Below, one piece after another: positions 8,170-15,960 of a DNA stretch of 34,990 bases. The notes under the pieces are model-generated. The model worked only from the letters and a program-made list of their open reading frames with translations. It searched no databases and was not told the origin of the DNA. Position 1 is the first letter of the stretch. The number at the start of each line of letters is the position of its first letter. Source of the stretch: Nitrospinaceae bacterium (GTDB lineage: Bacteria > Nitrospinota > Nitrospinia > Nitrospinales > VA-1). The stretch lies in NCBI GenBank assembly GCA_029937655.1, contig JAPYPK010000005.1:1-34990 (forward strand), in the 5' to 3' direction. A program made the position numbers and the translations under genes.

Positions 8170-10311
8170 ATGACTCTGACAGGAAAAATAATTGGACTGA
8201 TAGTTTTGGTATTTAAATTGTGTGTTGTTGCGCCGGTTCAGTCAGTAGAAAATTATCCGTACCCGTCTATCGGTGATGGTAAACGTGGGATAGATGTGTC
8301 TTTGACTTTAGTGGATGGAATTGCTACTGACCCACGGGGTAATATATACATTTCTCACCGTTCTCAGAACCGTATTCGTAAGCTCAGCCCCAATGGTACT
8401 ATTACTACGATTGCTGGTAATGGTATTGCTGGGTTTTCTGGTGATGACGTGCCTGCCCTAGAATCTTCTTTGAATTTTCCTGCTGGTTTGGTTTTTGATA
8501 AAGGAAATCTTTATGTAGCTGATCGTAATAATCATCGTATCCGAAAAATTGACTCAAATGGAATTATCAGCACAGTTGCGGGAACAGGAATACCAAAGTG
8601 TTGTAACGATAATGGTCTTGCGGTGGCAGCCCATCTTCATTTTCCATCAGATGTTGATGTGGATACTGATGGGAATCTATATATTTCGGATCGATCCAAT
8701 AACCGCATTCGCAAAGTTAATTCGGATGGGATCATTACAACCATAGCCGGTGTGGGGGAACCCGGATATGGAGGAGATTTTGGACCCGCGGATAAAGCGC
8801 TTTTGAAATACCCATTTGGTATTAGTCTTGATAATAAAGGAAATTTTTACATTGCAGACCGAGGTAATAACCGAGTACGTAAAATTGATCAGCGGGGAAT
8901 CATTACAACCATTGCTGGAGATGGTACTCATTCATTTGGCGGAGACTATGGCCCGGCAAATCAATCAAGTCTGGCATTTCCAACAGATGTAATTGTCGAT
9001 TCGCTTGGAATAGTTTACATAGCCGACCGTAATAATAATCGTGTCCGTAAGATTGACCCGTTGGGTGTTATTACTACTTTAATGGGATTAAGCCAGACCG
9101 AATTTAATGGAGATAATGAAATTTCAGCCGAAACTACCTTGCACCTCCCTTTTGCTCTAGCTCTTAATGGTGAAGACCGTTTGCTGGTTGTGGACCGCAA
9201 TCACTTTCGAGTGAGAGAAGTTAGGCTTCAAAGTAATCAAGTCGAAACTGTAGCAGGGAATGGAACCTTTTTATTCAGAGGAGATGGCGGACCTGGTGGT
9301 GGTGCTACTTTGGATGCTCCATCAGGAATTGCCGTAGACAGTAAAGGGAATGTGTTGTTTGCCGATCGTTTACACCAGCGAATACGAAAGGTTGGGAGTA
9401 ATGGCATTATCGAGACCGTTATAGGAAATGGAAAACAGGGAAATGAAGGTAATGGGCGACCGGGTATTGAGGCAACACTTCACCTTCCAGAGGTTTTAGT
9501 AATGGACCACGAAGATAACATTTACTTAACTCAACGCACCGGGAATGCTTGGATCATCCGTAAGTCTGATGCCGAAGGTATTATTACGCATTTTGCTGGC
9601 AATGGAAGACAAGGAAATACTGGAGACGGCGGACCTGCAATCGAGGCCTCATTTCATACGATAAGTGATATAGCCGCGGACGGTAGTGGCAATATTTTTA
9701 TTGCGGATTCAATTAATAGAAATATTCGTAAGATTGATAAGCAGGGGATTATTTCTACGATTTCCGAATCTAACTTAGAGGCCCTAGGGGTAGAAGTTCA
9801 CCCAAATGGTATTGTTGTTGACAAGGTAGGCAGTATTTTCTTTTCGGATTCAGGTAGCAGTAAAGTTTATAAAATAAATACGAGCGGTGCTATTACATTA
9901 ATTGCAGGAACTGGTGATTTTGGTGACCATGGAGATGAAGGACCAGCTCTGGAAGCCGGTCTTAGATCACCTGGAGGGTTAGCAATTGGGCCAGATGGGT
10001 TTTTGTACATTGCCGAGCAGACAACCCACCGCATTCGTAAGGTAGACTCAAGTGGAATTATTACTGGATATGCAGGTACTGGAAAATTTGGGTATTCAGG
10101 CGATGGAGGACCAGCGATTGAAGCGAATATTAAAACTCCGTTTCGTATGGATTTTGATAGGGAGGGGAATCTTTATTTTTCTGATCGAGACAACAATCGT
10201 GTTCGAAAAGTTGATGCTAGTGGGATAATAACTACTATTGCGGGACATAGTAACATCGGTTGGTTGCAGGATGGACTAGAGGTTCGCATTACAGTGCATA
10301 ATTTCCCTTAA
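8170..10311 (+). CDS. Exported NHL-repeat beta-propeller protein
   Basis: The product is 713 residues. An N-terminal signal sequence (hydrophobic 8-22, likely cut after APVQS) is followed almost entirely by about 12 NHL modules. The period is near 56 residues, and the typical unit contains NLYVADRNNHRIRKID, then GIITTIAGNG, then a Gly/Asp-rich turn such as FSGDGGPA. Twelve modules would form two six-bladed propellers or one long array. Modules 5 and 9 have drifted most, and the last is cut short, as expected if the chain end closes a blade with the N-terminus. No catalytic domain is seen. NHL propellers bind proteins, nucleic acids or ligands; the partner here is unknown. It could be a substrate of the type II system encoded downstream, but that is inference from location only. 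Confidence 0.88.
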   Translation: MTLTGKIIGLIVLVFKLCVVAPVQSVENYPYPSIGDGKRGIDVSLTLVDGIATDPRGNIYISHRSQNRIRKLSPNGTITTIAGNGIAGFSGDDVPALESSLNFPAGLVFDKGNLYVADRNNHRIRKIDSNGIISTVAGTGIPKCCNDNGLAVAAHLHFPSDVDVDTDGNLYISDRSNNRIRKVNSDGIITTIAGVGEPGYGGDFGPADKALLKYPFGISLDNKGNFYIADRGNNRVRKIDQRGIITTIAGDGTHSFGGDYGPANQSSLAFPTDVIVDSLGIVYIADRNNNRVRKIDPLGVITTLMGLSQTEFNGDNEISAETTLHLPFALALNGEDRLLVVDRNHFRVREVRLQSNQVETVAGNGTFLFRGDGGPGGGATLDAPSGIAVDSKGNVLFADRLHQRIRKVGSNGIIETVIGNGKQGNEGNGRPGIEATLHLPEVLVMDHEDNIYLTQRTGNAWIIRKSDAEGIITHFAGNGRQGNTGDGGPAIEASFHTISDIAADGSGNIFIADSINRNIRKIDKQGIISTISESNLEALGVEVHPNGIVVDKVGSIFFSDSGSSKVYKINTSGAITLIAGTGDFGDHGDEGPALEAGLRSPGGLAIGPDGFLYIAEQTTHRIRKVDSSGIITGYAGTGKFGYSGDGGPAIEANIKTPFRMDFDREGNLYFSDRDNNRVRKVDASGIITTIAGHSNIGWLQDGLEVRITVHNFP
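8311..10254 (+). repeat. Tandem NHL-module repeat within the coding sequence
   Basis: About 12 in-frame copies of a unit of roughly 168 bp are visible at both DNA and protein level. The best conserved parts are the ATTATTAC-type codons of GIITT and the CGTAATAATCGT-type codons of RNNR. Synonymous codons differ between copies, so the array is old and kept by selection on protein rather than recently amplified. Confidence 0.8.
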
Positions 10312-10388
10312 TTATCTTTGCCCGCTGTCAGAGTCGGCATGTTTTACACTTGCTTGGCACGCATGCGGTATTTTAATTGATATTGCGC

Positions 10389-10796
10389 TTATATTTTTTT
10401 ATCTAGAGCAAGGTCTAATAATTGTTTCAAGTAATTAGTGTTTGGGTTTTTGAATTTTAAACCAATTTCATAGTAGCTCTTGTCTTGTGCTGTCCCCATG
10501 TTTATATAGTACCGGGGATCCTCCCTAAAAATCGAACGTGTGACCTCACAAGCTAATAAGTTGCTTTCAAGGTGCATAATTGTCGGAATTTTTAATTCGA
10601 AATTCATGCCTAATTTAAGTGTTTTTTTTGATTCGATGCATAATCCACCTGTGGAAAGATCAACGATTCGGATTGTTGCAACCTCCATTTTATTATCTCC
10701 CTTAACCAGCTCGTGCCCATGACCTTTTTTAATGATGCTAGTAAGTTTTTTTATGCCGACGCGGAGAGATGTTCTTTGGTTTTTATTTATAGTCAT
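10389..10796 (-). CDS. PilZ-domain protein (probable c-di-GMP receptor)
   Basis: The product is 135 residues and is essentially one PilZ domain. The two c-di-GMP-binding motifs are intact: RxxxR is R8-T-S-L-R12 near the N-terminus, and DxSxxG is D46-L-S-T-G-G51. The rest of the barrel follows (GLCIESKKTLKLGMNFELKIP). An effector domain is absent, so it probably acts by binding a partner, for example in motility, polysaccharide or secretion control. It lies 71 bases after the ferredoxin gene on the same strand and may be the last gene of that operon or independent. It converges with the NHL gene; the 77 bases between hold no clear terminator. Confidence 0.88.
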   Translation of the reverse strand: MTINKNQRTSLRVGIKKLTSIIKKGHGHELVKGDNKMEVATIRIVDLSTGGLCIESKKTLKLGMNFELKIPTIMHLESNLLACEVTRSIFREDPRYYINMGTAQDKSYYEIGLKFKNPNTNYLKQLLDLALDKKI

Positions 10797-10867
10797 GCTA
10801 AAAGATTTTTACCTTTATGGTTGTTTAGCTATTTTTTGCCTATTGGTGGGAGTTAGCTTGGTTTGGG

Positions 10868-11194
10868 TTATGAGTTTTTCCCAAAATCAATAATCAACTC
10901 TTCAGCTAGGTTATTATTTTGAATATGGTGCTCTATAATTATCTCAATATCATTTTTTGTTTTTGGGGAATACCAAACATCATCTGGAAAGACAACCATG
11001 GCAGGTCCATGGGAACATGCATCTAGACAACCTGCTTTGTTGACCCTGATTTCCCTCTTTAGTCCTAGCTCATGGATACGTTTTTTAGCGTAATCTAACA
11101 GATCGTCCGAACCTCTTTCGGAACATGAACCGCGGGGATCATCTTTTGAGCGTTTGTTGTTGCAGATAAAGATGTGTTTTTGAAATCGTGGCAT
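10868..11194 (-). CDS. Thioredoxin-like [2Fe-2S] ferredoxin
   Basis: The product is 108 residues with the spacing of the thioredoxin-fold 2Fe-2S ferredoxins (Aquifex Fd4, Azotobacter FeSII 'Shethna-like', and the NuoE C-terminal domain). Four Cys ligands are at 11, 24, 56 and 60, in HIFICNN, GSCSERG and KAGCLDACSHGP. The pattern C-x12-C and C-x3-C is that of the family. It is cytoplasmic, with no signal peptide. It starts 11 bases after the cysM-like gene on the same strand, so it is almost certainly co-transcribed. That linkage suggests electron supply or sulfide/redox handling for the sulfur-carrier pathway, though no specific reaction is known to me. Confidence 0.9.
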   Translation of the reverse strand: MPRFQKHIFICNNKRSKDDPRGSCSERGSDDLLDYAKKRIHELGLKREIRVNKAGCLDACSHGPAMVVFPDDVWYSPKTKNDIEIIIEHHIQNNNLAEELIIDFGKNS

Positions 11195-11205
11195 GAGAAT
11201 ATTTT

Positions 11206-12222
11206 TTACACATCAGCCTTAGGTAACTTATGAGATTGGTTCTCTTCATAATACTCTTTGAATTTACCAAAATTCACATAACACCGGTCACAACTATCAG
11301 GGAAGACGGTTACAATAACTCCTTTTTTTATTCTTCGTGCTAATTCTAGTGCTCCACAAAGGGCTGCTGCCGAGGATTGACCTACAAGAATCCCCTCTTT
11401 TTTTTCAAGAGTTTCAACCATATCGTAAGCATCCTCAGTTGAGACGCTTATTTTCCCATCAAGTAGTTCCTCTTTATATATTCCAGGAATAATTGAGCTT
11501 GCCATATGTTTTAAACCCTCTAGTCCGTGTAATTCTTCTTTTGGCTCTAGTGCGTACCCTTGAATGTTTTGATTTAATTCTTTTAGTCTTCGAGTCGTTC
11601 CCATTATGGTTCCTCCTGTCCCAATTCCAGCTATGAAATGGGTAACCTGATGATCTGTTTGTGCCCAGATTTCTTTTGCCGTAGTTTCATAATGAGCTTT
11701 CCAGTTTGAGTCGTTGTTGTATTGGTCTGGCATAAAATAGATATCAGGATTCTCCTGGTAGATTTTTTTTGCAAGAATAATTGCCCCATCAGAGCCTTCA
11801 AATGGACTAGATGTGACAATCTCAGCACCATAAAAATCTGCCATTAGGCCTTTTCTTTCTTTGCAAACATTAGCAGGCATCACCAGCTTTACTTTATAGC
11901 CTTTTATCTTCCCAATAAGGGCATAAGAAATTCCGGTATTCCCTGATGTTGAGTCGATTATAATTTTATTCTTTGTTAGTTTACCGGACTTTTCTCCATC
12001 CTCGATCATCTTGAGGGCGGGACGTGACTTAACTGATCCCCCAGCATTTTTCCATTCGGCTTTTGCAAATATGGTGACGTCTTTAAATTCGTTGCCGATA
12101 TTTTTTATTCTGATTAGAGGAGTGTTGCCTATTGTTTTTAGTACTGAAGTGTCAGCGATGACCGGACAAGTAGGAGTTTGGACTTCTGTTGGAAGTGATA
12201 GTTTCATCTTGGTGTCTGACAT
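11206..12222 (-). CDS. cysM: CysM-like cysteine synthase (PLP fold type II)
   Basis: The product is 338 residues. PLP would bind Lys65 in GGSVKSRPALKM, and the substrate loop TSGNTGIS is at 92-98. The phosphate-cup glycines GIGTGGTIMG are at 199-208. The run SRPALKMIEDGEKSG resembles mycobacterial CysM, which uses O-phosphoserine and a protein thiocarboxylate, more than ordinary CysK. In place of the CysM EPR that I recall contacting phosphoserine, this protein has EPK at 226-228, which keeps a basic residue. An unusual C-terminal FPDSCDRC puts two Cys at 311 and 314. Placement four genes after cysK and next to the carrier and its activator suggests it is the enzyme fed by the carrier. Its actual substrate (phosphoserine, acetylserine or another) is unproven. 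Confidence 0.82.
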   Translation of the reverse strand: MSDTKMKLSLPTEVQTPTCPVIADTSVLKTIGNTPLIRIKNIGNEFKDVTIFAKAEWKNAGGSVKSRPALKMIEDGEKSGKLTKNKIIIDSTSGNTGISYALIGKIKGYKVKLVMPANVCKERKGLMADFYGAEIVTSSPFEGSDGAIILAKKIYQENPDIYFMPDQYNNDSNWKAHYETTAKEIWAQTDHQVTHFIAGIGTGGTIMGTTRRLKELNQNIQGYALEPKEELHGLEGLKHMASSIIPGIYKEELLDGKISVSTEDAYDMVETLEKKEGILVGQSSAAALCGALELARRIKKGVIVTVFPDSCDRCYVNFGKFKEYYEENQSHKLPKADV

Positions 12223-12290
12223 TGATAATTAGATGTCATAATAAAAAAAACGTCTCAGATAAAATGGGCTGATTTTGATGTATTTTATTC

Positions 12291-13097
12291 TCATCTTTGC
12301 AATCCGCAAAACTCTTCATAATCTACCAACTCTTTGATAGTTGGTTTTTCACCGCATACAGGACAATTTGCGTCTTTGCGTAATCGTAGGTTCCTAAATT
12401 CTGTCTTGAGAGCGTCGTATATAAGGAGCTTGCCTACAAGTGGTTTTCCAATTCCAAGTATAAGTTTTAAGACTTCGACAACTTGCAGGTTTCCTATTAC
12501 TCCTGCCAAAACCCCCAAAACTCCACCTTCTTGACAGTTTGGAACCATACCCGGGGGCGGGGGTTCCGGATATAAACATCGGTAACAAGGCCCATCTCCT
12601 GGTTTGAAAACTGTGACCTGTCCTTCGAATCTATAAATACTGCCGTGAATTAGAGTTTTATTTTTCATAACGCAGGCGTCATTAACCAGATACCGTGTTG
12701 GAAAATTATCTGACCCGTCTACAACGTAATCATAGTCTTCGATCAAACGCATGATGTTACTTGAATCCATTTTTTCGTTATAGAGAGTGACGTTTACATC
12801 AGGGTTAAGCGCTTGGATAGTTTTTTTTGCAGATTCTGTTTTTAGCATACCAATGCGTTCGGTCGAATGAATGATCTGCCGTTGGAGATTGCTGAGATCG
12901 ACCTGATCGAAGTCAACAATCCCAAGATTGCCTATACCTGCAGCAGCAAGGTAATAAGCGGCAGGGGAACCTAACCCTCCCGCACCAAGAAGAAGAACCC
13001 TTGCTTCCAGCATTTTTTGCTGGCCAGACCCGCCTACCTCAGGAAGGATGATATGGCGGCTGTAGCGCTCTATCTGTTCATCGGTAAACTCGATCAT
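12291..13097 (-). CDS. moeB: MoeB/ThiF-type carrier-protein adenylyltransferase
   Basis: The product is 268 residues and belongs to the E1-like enzymes that adenylate the C-terminal glycine of a ubiquitin-like sulfur carrier. The nucleotide loop GAGGLGS is at 38-44, followed by DFDQVDLSNLQRQ with the conserved Arg. Zinc would be held by C171-x2-C174 and C245-x2-C248. Cys188 in PNCQEGGVLG is the candidate thioester Cys. There is no C-terminal rhodanese domain, unlike MoeZ, so the sulfur donor must be a separate protein. It overlaps the carrier gene by one base (TAATG), which makes that carrier its probable substrate rather than MoaD or ThiS. Confidence 0.93.
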   Translation of the reverse strand: MIEFTDEQIERYSRHIILPEVGGSGQQKMLEARVLLLGAGGLGSPAAYYLAAAGIGNLGIVDFDQVDLSNLQRQIIHSTERIGMLKTESAKKTIQALNPDVNVTLYNEKMDSSNIMRLIEDYDYVVDGSDNFPTRYLVNDACVMKNKTLIHGSIYRFEGQVTVFKPGDGPCYRCLYPEPPPPGMVPNCQEGGVLGVLAGVIGNLQVVEVLKLILGIGKPLVGKLLIYDALKTEFRNLRLRKDANCPVCGEKPTIKELVDYEEFCGLQR

Positions 13098-13381
13098 TAA
13101 GCTCCAACTCCACCTGCAATAGCTGGGATAATTGAAATCTCGTCCCCATCTTTCACGGTTGTCTTTTCACCTTCGAGAAAACGGATGTCTTCTTCATTTA
13201 CATAAATATTTATAAATCGTCTGGGTGCCCCACTTTCTTCACAAATCCGATCTTTTATTCCGTTAAATTGATTTTCCAGGTTATTTATAATATCGGAAAT
13301 AGTTTCCCCTTCAGCTGAAACTTCAGACTGGTTATCCGTCAGTTTCATTAAAGGGGTGGGAATTCTTACCTTAATTGCCAT
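13097..13381 (-). CDS. CysO-like ubiquitin-fold sulfur carrier with extended C-terminus
   Basis: This is a 94-residue MoaD/ThiS-fold protein. The stretch RFINIYVNEEDIRF (55-68), then the DGDEISIIPAIAGG ending, resembles mycobacterial CysO more closely than MoaD or ThiS. CysO carries sulfide as a C-terminal thiocarboxylate to CysM for cysteine synthesis. Here the Gly90-Gly91 pair is not terminal: Val-Gly-Ala (92-94) follows. Adenylation requires a free terminal Gly, so three residues must be removed first, as QbsD trims the QbsE tail in Pseudomonas. No JAMM/Mec-type peptidase is in the window. The tail codons also contain GGTGGAG and GGAG, which can serve as Shine-Dalgarno for moeB. It follows thrC by 22 bases. 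Confidence 0.88.
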   Translation of the reverse strand: MAIKVRIPTPLMKLTDNQSEVSAEGETISDIINNLENQFNGIKDRICEESGAPRRFINIYVNEEDIRFLEGEKTTVKDGDEISIIPAIAGGVGA

Positions 13382-13403
13382 AATTTAGATCTCCTTAAAA
13401 CTG

Positions 13404-14645
13404 TTATGCGGTTGACAGATTCGAATATATTTCTTCAAAATTATTCAACTTGGGTTCAATGATTACGGGATCGGTAAACTGTCCACTTAAGGCTTCAACC
13501 GTTTTAAGCCCATTTCCTGTTATGCAAATCACTGTAGTCTCATCTGGTTTGATGCGGCCTTGTTGGACCAGTTTTTTTGTAACTCCCACTGTGACGCCAC
13601 CAGCAGTTTCAGTAAAAATGCCTTCTGTCTCAGCAAGAAGTCTCATCGCAAGCACAATTTCTTCATCATTCACATCTTCACCATAGCCACCGCTATCCTT
13701 GGTGGTTTTTACACCATAATAGCCATCAGCTGGATTCCCAATGGCTATAGACTTTGCAATGGTATTAGGTTTTACAGGTGTGATTACATCAGTGTCATTC
13801 TTTATGGCTGTTGTTACAGGTGAACATCCAGTAGCCTGTGCTGCGAATATTTTTGAATTTACTTTTCCTTCCAGAAGGCCAAGCATTTCAAATTCATGAA
13901 ATGCCTTCCAGATTTTTGTTATGAGCGAACTGCCTGCTACTGGAACAATTACATTATCGGGGGTTTTCCAACCTAATTGTTCAGCAATTTCGTAGCCGTA
14001 TGATTTAGACCCATCTCCATAGTAGGGACGAATATTGATGTTTACAAATGCCCATTTATGATGCGCTGCAATTTCACTACAAAGCCGGTTAACATCATCA
14101 TAGGAACCATTTACAGCAACTAGTTGAGTCCCATAAACCATGGTTCCTAAAATTTTTCCAGATTCGAGTCCATCAGGGATAAATATGAAACTTTTTAGTC
14201 CAGCCTCTGCAGAGTGCGCAGCAACAGAGTTCGCTAAATTGCCAGTTGAAGCACACGAGATTGTGTCAAAACCAAATTCAATCGCTTTGGATATCGCCAC
14301 TGCGACTACCCTATCCTTAAATGAAAAAGTAGGATGATTTACGGAATCATTTTTGATGTAAAGGTTGTTTAGGCCGAGCGCCTTACCTAGATTTTTTGCA
14401 CGTACCAAAGGTGTATAACCTACATGATCGCCGACTTTGTTTTCTTCATCCAGAGGCATCAGCTCTTTATAGCGCCACATAGAGGGAGGCCCTGCTAATA
14501 TGGTTGTACGCGATATTTGTTTGCTGATTTTTTCATAGTCGTAGTCTACTTCAAGGGGACCGAAGCAATACTCACACACATGAATCGGTTCCTTGGGAAA
14601 CGCTCTCTTGCACTCTTTACATTTCAATCCTTTTACATATCCCAT
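13404..14645 (-). CDS. thrC: Threonine synthase (or threonine-synthase-like PLP enzyme)
   Basis: The product is 413 residues. It has an N-terminal zinc ribbon, C9-x2-C12 and C24-x2-C27, then a fold type II PLP domain with Lys110 in HPTFSFKDRV, CASTGNLANSVAAHSAEAG as the substrate loop, and a phosphate-binding VPVAGSSLITK. This is the ribbon-bearing ThrC class, which converts O-phosphohomoserine to threonine. The start is ATG 14645, with AAGGA about 10 bases upstream. Its place between cysK and the carrier is notable: either it is plain threonine synthase in a shared amino-acid operon, or a paralogue that uses carrier sulfur with a phosphorylated homoserine. The sequence does not decide, and no second thrC is in the window. 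Confidence 0.9.
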   Translation of the reverse strand: MGYVKGLKCKECKRAFPKEPIHVCEYCFGPLEVDYDYEKISKQISRTTILAGPPSMWRYKELMPLDEENKVGDHVGYTPLVRAKNLGKALGLNNLYIKNDSVNHPTFSFKDRVVAVAISKAIEFGFDTISCASTGNLANSVAAHSAEAGLKSFIFIPDGLESGKILGTMVYGTQLVAVNGSYDDVNRLCSEIAAHHKWAFVNINIRPYYGDGSKSYGYEIAEQLGWKTPDNVIVPVAGSSLITKIWKAFHEFEMLGLLEGKVNSKIFAAQATGCSPVTTAIKNDTDVITPVKPNTIAKSIAIGNPADGYYGVKTTKDSGGYGEDVNDEEIVLAMRLLAETEGIFTETAGGVTVGVTKKLVQQGRIKPDETTVICITGNGLKTVEALSGQFTDPVIIEPKLNNFEEIYSNLSTA

Positions 14646-14658
14646 TCCATCGACGTCC

Positions 14659-15600
14659 TTAAAAATATTGGTAAAAACTAAAATACCTTTCAGCGGTATC
14701 GGGTATGATCACAACAACATTTTTCCCGGGTCCTAATTCTTCGGCTACATTGCATGCAGCATAACAGGCAGCACCTGCTGATATCCCAGCAGAAACGCCT
14801 TCTTCCTTTCCTAGTCTTCTGGAGCACTGATATGCGTCATTGTCAGAGACGGGTCTAATTGAGTCGAGAATATCCATATTCAGAACCTTAGGCTTAAAGC
14901 CGGCTCCGATACCCTGTATTTTATGCGGTCCAGGATTTTCTCCTGAAAGGATAGCGGAAGTCGCAGGTTCTACGGCAACTATTTTAATGTCTTTATAATG
15001 TTCTTTGAGACATTCACCAACACCCGTAATGGTTCCTCCTGTCCCGACTCCTGCCACAAAAGCATCAACATTTTCTCCGTTCATTGCAGAGATGATCTCG
15101 GGCCCAGTAGTTTTCTTGTGGATGGCGGGGTTGGCCGGGTTGTTGAACTGTTGTGGCATGAAATAATCTGGGTTTTGAGCTAGAAGTTCTTCCGCTCTTT
15201 CAATAGTGCCTTCCATTCCGAATTCGGCACGACTTAATTCCGTTTTGGCCCCAAAACTTTCAAGGATCATTCTACGTTCAGCACTCATATTTTCTGACAT
15301 GACGAGAATGACTGGATAACCTTTCACAGCGCCGACCATAGCGAGTCCAATTCCTGTATTACCACTCGTTGCTTCAATAATTGTGGAACCTGGTTTTAAG
15401 GTGCCCCGATGTTCGGCATCCTCGACCATTGCTCTGGCTATTCTATCCTTGACGCTTCCACCTGGATTGAAGCACTCCAGCTTGGCATAAATATTGGCCC
15501 CACTTTTCGGGGCGACGTTATTGAGCTTGACTAGTGGCGTTGAACCCACCAGTTGCAAACTATTACTATGTTTCGCCTGAGTGATAGAATTTATTGTCAT
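14659..15600 (-). CDS. cysK: Cysteine synthase A (O-acetylserine sulfhydrylase)
   Basis: The product is 313 residues and is a classical CysK, making cysteine from O-acetylserine and sulfide. PLP is on Lys51 in NPGGSVKDRIA. The substrate loop TSGNTGIGLAM, the AGVGTGGTITG glycine cup, and the C-terminal DTAERYFSF block (normally TGERYLS) are present. It is the first gene of the minus-strand operon and lies just downstream of a strong promoter match. I see no good Shine-Dalgarno in the 28-base leader. It gives the cell a sulfide-using route beside the probable carrier-using CysM. Confidence 0.94.
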   Translation of the reverse strand: MTINSITQAKHSNSLQLVGSTPLVKLNNVAPKSGANIYAKLECFNPGGSVKDRIARAMVEDAEHRGTLKPGSTIIEATSGNTGIGLAMVGAVKGYPVILVMSENMSAERRMILESFGAKTELSRAEFGMEGTIERAEELLAQNPDYFMPQQFNNPANPAIHKKTTGPEIISAMNGENVDAFVAGVGTGGTITGVGECLKEHYKDIKIVAVEPATSAILSGENPGPHKIQGIGAGFKPKVLNMDILDSIRPVSDNDAYQCSRRLGKEEGVSAGISAGAACYAACNVAEELGPGKNVVVIIPDTAERYFSFYQYF

Positions 15601-15634
15601 GAGTTTTTTGAATATATATTACGGCAAACTAAAA

Positions 15635-15664
15635 ATTATAAATGATGGATATGTGTCAAGTCAA
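15635..15664 (-). promoter_or_regulatory. Sigma70-type promoter of the cysK operon
   Basis: On the minus strand, TTGACT (15664-15659) and TATAAT (15640-15635) are separated by 18 bases. Transcription would start near 15628, about 28 bases before the cysK ATG. The -10 is a perfect consensus and the -35 has five of six matches. Confidence 0.75.
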
Positions 15665-15960
15665 CTGTATAAGTGCTTGTGGATTAGGGAGTTTTCTGGT
15701 TTTTTCAGTGAAATAATTGTTGTGTAGTGTGTTGTAGGGTTATCTTTGGACAGTTAATACTCATAGTTATACTTCTACGTTTTTTAAGGACTGATTTAAT
15801 CTTTGCGTCCTAGAAATACCTAACTTTTAATATTTAGATTTATTTTTGAAATATGCCGAAATATTTTATTTTTTTTGAAAAACTTTGTGCTAGGCGGAGT
15901 GATCTTATAGAAAGGAAGAGGCTATGGAAAATTTTTTAATGATTTGTTAAGGGGGTTTTT
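15665..15960. other. AT-rich intergenic stretch between gspD and cysK
   Basis: This stretch of about 300 bases has no credible reading frame on either strand. It contains runs of A/T and one inverted repeat (AGGAC and GTCCT, loop of 15, near 15789-15813) that is not followed by a T tract in either direction. It must hold the 3' end of the long gsp transcript, but I cannot point to a convincing terminator. Confidence 0.5.

Noticed and set aside
8311-10254. Regular repeats of about 168 bp, considered as CRISPR or satellite DNA.
   Set aside because: They are in-frame NHL modules with synonymous variation; no spacers or constant repeat sequence.
10360-10367. CGCATGCG palindrome between the NHL and PilZ genes, considered as terminator or operator.
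   Set aside because: Eight self-complementary bases cannot form a hairpin loop as such, and chance occurrence is likely.
15635-15659. Perfect TTGACA on the minus strand (15659-15654) as the -35 of the cysK promoter.
   Set aside because: Only 13 bases from TATAAT, too close for sigma70; the overlapping TTGACT with 18-base spacing fits better.
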